Below, piece after piece: positions 7,580-9,549 of a stretch of 9,549 nucleotides of DNA. A model generated the notes under the pieces. It was not told the DNA's origin. It saw only the letters and a list, made by a program, of their open reading frames with translations, and made no database searches. Every line of letters starts with the position of its first letter. Position 1 is the stretch's first letter. The DNA is from an uncultured Mycoplasmatota bacterium (GTDB taxonomy: Bacteria > Bacillota_I > Bacilli_A > RF39 > UBA660), in the NCBI GenBank assembly GCA_900544625.1, contig UQVR01000033.1, positions 1-9,549 on the forward strand. The letters run 5' to 3'. The position numbers and the translations under genes are program-made.

Positions 7580-8192
7580 TTTTTTCCTCCATTAAAATTT
7601 TTACTGGTTTATATGTCAACCTATAATTATCTAAAATTCCATATTTTTTTATATTTTCAAGATGCTTTTTTGTTGGGTAGCCTTTGTGACTTTTAAAGCC
7701 ATATTCTGGATGTTTTTTATCAAGTTCGTACATCATTTTATCACGAGTTACTTTAGCTAAAACACTGGCCGCGGCAATACTTAGCGATAAAGCATCTCCG
7801 TGCACTATTGCTTTTGAGTTTTCAAGCGGAAGCGGCATTGCATCTGTTAATACATATTCTGGCTTAACATTTAATTTATCTATTGCCATTAACATTGCTT
7901 TTCTACTTGCTTCATATATATTTATCTCATCAATGGTTTTAGCATCTACAATTCCTATTCCATAACTTATGGCATCTTTTTTAATTATTTCATAAAACTT
8001 ATCTCGTTTTTTTTCACTTAATTGCTTGGAATCATTTAATCCTTCCAGTTTATAATTTTTCGGCAGAATTACCGCTGAGGCTACAACTGGTCCACATAGT
8101 GGCCCACGCCCTGCTTCATCTGTGCCAGCAATTAAATCGATTCCTTTTTCATATAATTCTTTTTCATATTTTAATAAATCTACTTCTTCCAT
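7557..8192 (-). CDS. rnhB: Ribonuclease HII
   Basis: The 211-residue enzyme cuts the RNA strand of RNA-DNA hybrids and nicks DNA at single ribonucleotides. The DEAGRGP motif gives catalytic Asp25 and Glu26; Asp117 (LTDAMPL) and Asp132 (HGDALS) complete the DEDD set. LNDSKQLSEKKR (52-63), SIAAASVLAKVTRD (137-150) and YGFKSHKGYPTKKH (164-177) are classical family blocks. HGD replaces the more usual KGD next to the last Asp, without loss of the acid. The start ATG is fixed because TGA and TAG stand directly upstream in frame. Its site AGGAG (8210-8206) is 13 bases from the ATG, long for a good site, and lies in the rbgA coding end, which overlaps by 13 bases. The rbgA-rnhB pair is conserved in Bacillota. 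Confidence 0.97.
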   Translation of the reverse strand: MEEVDLLKYEKELYEKGIDLIAGTDEAGRGPLCGPVVASAVILPKNYKLEGLNDSKQLSEKKRDKFYEIIKKDAISYGIGIVDAKTIDEINIYEASRKAMLMAIDKLNVKPEYVLTDAMPLPLENSKAIVHGDALSLSIAAASVLAKVTRDKMMYELDKKHPEYGFKSHKGYPTKKHLENIKKYGILDNYRLTYKPVKILMEEKNEELVKE

Positions 8193-9100
8193 CTATCAAA
8201 CGTTACTCCTTTTAGTGCACCACTCACTAAATCATTATACACCTTATTTGATATTTTTTCATAGTCTATTTCCCCATCTTTTTCAAAATAATTAAATTTT
8301 TTAGCTAAAGATGTAAATATTTCATTCGGGTCATCACTTATTTCAATATTATATTTTTCTTCTAACTTTTCTTTATAATAATTTTTAAAGAAAGTAATTA
8401 TGTATCCTCCGATGTCTGTCATATTTAGAATTTCCATCTTTATAGTGGCAGTTGATGCTAGGCTTAAAGCTTCAGTATTATCTTCAATTTTGGGCCAAAG
8501 TATTCCTGGTGTATCTAATAATAAAAACCCTGAGTTTGTTTTAAGCCAATTTATTTGCTTTGTTACTCCAGGTTTGTTTCCTGTGTTTGCAACTTTTTTA
8601 CCAGCCAATTTATTTATAAGGGTACTTTTGCCAACATTAGGTATTCCTATTACCCCAATTTTAATTTCTTTGCTTTTAAGACCTTTATCTATTCTTTTTT
8701 CTTGTATCGGTTTTACTATTTCATTTGTTAACTTTATTAATTTTTTATAATCATCATTATTTGTTAAATCTAATAATATTACTTTATAACCTTTTTCTTC
8801 ATAATATTTAATCCATTTATTAGTTTCTTCTAGATCACATAGATCCTTTTTTGTCATAACTAAAATTCGAGGTTTAGCCTCAAGTATATCATCCATCCCT
8901 TTTAATTTGGAAGATGATGGCATTCTAGCATCTACACATTCATAAATTATATCAATTAATTTAATTCTTTCTTTTATTTCTCTTTTAGCTTTTACCATAT
9001 GACCGGGATACCAGTTAATCCCAGTAGATGATATAACTTTTTCTTCACTATTATTTTCTCTTTTTTCTTTTCTTTCTTTTCTTTTTTGATACATATTCAT
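8180..9100 (-). CDS. rbgA: Ribosome biogenesis GTPase RbgA (YlqF), circularly permuted
   Basis: This 306-residue GTPase acts late in 50S subunit assembly. The permuted motif order is visible: WYPGHM (30-35), then G4 as TKKD (83-86, Thr in place of the usual Asn), G1 GIPNVGKST (152-160), G2 Thr180 within GNKPGVT (174-180) and G3 DTPG (196-199). The C-terminal RNA-binding domain follows. Compared with B. subtilis YlqF, in which WFPGHM is almost at the N terminus, there is an extra basic stretch of about 28 residues rich in Lys, Arg and Glu, encoded by a pure purine run. I chose the ATG at 9100 because GGAAGTGAT (one mismatch to GGAGGTGAT) ends four bases upstream; the ATG at 9115 lies at the edge of that site, and the ATG at 9094 is also possible. 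It begins one base after the stop of the rhuM remnant. Confidence 0.95.
   Translation of the reverse strand: MNMYQKRKERKEKRENNSEEKVISSTGINWYPGHMVKAKREIKERIKLIDIIYECVDARMPSSSKLKGMDDILEAKPRILVMTKKDLCDLEETNKWIKYYEEKGYKVILLDLTNNDDYKKLIKLTNEIVKPIQEKRIDKGLKSKEIKIGVIGIPNVGKSTLINKLAGKKVANTGNKPGVTKQINWLKTNSGFLLLDTPGILWPKIEDNTEALSLASTATIKMEILNMTDIGGYIITFFKNYYKEKLEEKYNIEISDDPNEIFTSLAKKFNYFEKDGEIDYEKISNKVYNDLVSGALKGVTFDRWKK
9054..9087. repeat. 34-base pure polypyrimidine (plus) / polypurine (minus) tract
   Basis: An uninterrupted run of C and T on the plus strand, purines on the minus strand, encoding the Lys/Arg/Glu stretch at the RbgA N terminus (about KRKERKEKREN). It is low complexity without an exact repeat unit. 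It may be just the coding result of AAA, AGA and GAA codons. Confidence 0.6.
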
Positions 9101-9101
9101 T

Positions 9102-9549
9102 TTAATCACTTCCATTTTCTATCATTCTTGTTTCATTTAAAAAATTGTCAAAATCCGATTTATATAATTTATCTTGTTTATCTTTAAATTTACCATACTC
9201 TTTATAAGCTAATTCTTTTGCTACACTTGCCGATATTTTCCCTGCGTTGTGTAATATTTCTTTACCATTAAATTGCAAAAATGCATTCAATTTTCCTACC
9301 CAATCTTTCATCATCCATAACTACACCTTTTATCATATATTCTTTTAATATTTTAGTAGACCAAATTCTAAAGTTGGTTGCTTTTTTTGAATTTACTCTA
9401 TATCCAACTGCAATAATCATATCAAGATTATATATCTTTACAGGTTTTTTAGAATTATCAATGTCGGTTTTTCCGACTGTGTTATTTTCATCAAGTTCAC
9501 CACTATTTAATATATTATTAATATGTTCTGTTATTGTGCTTCTTCCTAC
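9102..9549 (-). pseudogene. RhuM-family gene, internally deleted and frameshifted; 5' end outside window
   Basis: Two parts of one family are visible in different frames. Reading from 9549 without a start, the first frame gives VGRSTITEHINNIL (1-14), GELDENN (17-23), YNLDMIIAVGYRVNS (40-54), FRIWSTKILKEYMIKG (60-75) and VVMDDERL (76-83), the conserved N-terminal core of RhuM proteins. It then runs into a TAA at 9270-9268. The second frame opens at ATG 9314 and gives 70 residues, MKDWVGKLNAFLQFNGKEIL then SASVAKEL and SDFDNFLNE, matching the RhuM C terminus, ending at 9102. As I remember the family, roughly 100 or more residues normally lie between these blocks. The frames meet at ATGAAAGATTG, which fits both DDERL and MKDW codons. 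RhuM is named from a Salmonella pathogenicity island; its biochemical role is unknown. Family matches are from memory, so the size of the loss is an estimate. The 70-codon tail might still be translated. Confidence 0.8.
9105..9113 (-). promoter_or_regulatory. rbgA: Ribosome binding site that sets the rbgA start
   Basis: GGAAGTGAT differs from the ideal GGAGGTGAT at one base and ends four bases before the ATG at 9100. It overlaps the last codons (Gly-Ser-Asp) of the rhuM remnant, so rbgA translation depends on sequence inside the broken gene. The same GTGAT-TAAA-start pattern is used at the rlmN/prpC junction. Confidence 0.65.

Noticed and set aside
9054..9087. Polypyrimidine tract as a regulatory element of the plus strand
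   Set aside because: No plus-strand gene follows it, and it is fully explained by Lys, Arg and Glu codons of rbgA.
9146..9151. Perfect TTGACA on the minus strand upstream of rbgA as a promoter -35
   Set aside because: It falls in the Asp-Phe-Asp-Asn codons of the rhuM tail, and no good TATAAT lies 16-18 bases downstream (best is AAGAAT at 16), so a promoter is not supported.
1..9549. CRISPR array, tRNA or rRNA genes, insertion sequence
   Set aside because: No regularly spaced direct repeats, cloverleaf-like sequences or transposase motifs were seen, and coding genes fill nearly the whole window.

Overview
The window is a very AT-rich, densely packed stretch in which every supported gene reads on the minus strand, so gene order in the direction of transcription runs from high to low coordinates. 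The gene content (RbgA, RNase HII, LtaS-type enzyme, TopA, Fmt, CDP-alcohol phosphatidyltransferase, RlmN, PP2C phosphatase), the GGAGG-type ribosome binding sites and the AT richness point to a low-GC Gram-positive (Bacillota), plausibly an uncultured Bacilli/Mollicutes-like lineage. Tryptophan is coded by TGG, no TGA interrupts a gene, and TGA serves as a stop (pgsA), so the standard bacterial code is in use. Genus or species cannot be decided from the sequence.

Layout from the right edge: (1) 9549-9102 holds the remains of a RhuM-family gene, 5' end outside the window. It has lost its middle part and is frameshifted, probably by a deletion between two short matching stretches. (2) 9100-3514 is a run of housekeeping genes with overlaps or 1-nt gaps: rbgA, rnhB, an ltaS-like membrane phosphotransferase gene and topA. 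It ends in a hairpin terminator whose loop contains the topA stop codon. (3) A sigma-A-like promoter overlapping that terminator starts a second unit, 3462-1: fmt, an unknown single-pass membrane protein gene, a pgsA-like gene, rlmN and the start of a prpC-type phosphatase gene, cut by the left edge.

Functionally the window mixes ribosome and translation genes (50S assembly GTPase, 23S rRNA/tRNA methylation, initiator tRNA formylation), DNA maintenance (RNase HII, topoisomerase I) and an envelope lipid theme. The pgsA-like enzyme would make phosphatidylglycerol phosphate, the precursor of phosphatidylglycerol, which an LtaS-type enzyme uses as glycerol-phosphate donor. fmt-rlmN-prpC and rbgA-rnhB-topA recall the conserved Bacillota neighbourhoods; the ltaS-like gene and the unknown membrane gene are the additions.

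I did not find a new multi-gene system. The least expected items are the broken rhuM next to core genes, the overlapping terminator/promoter between topA and fmt, the unknown membrane protein between fmt and pgsA, and the unusual catalytic neighbourhood of the LtaS-like protein. No intergenic stretch longer than about 52 bases exists. No tRNA, rRNA, CRISPR array, insertion sequence or origin was seen.
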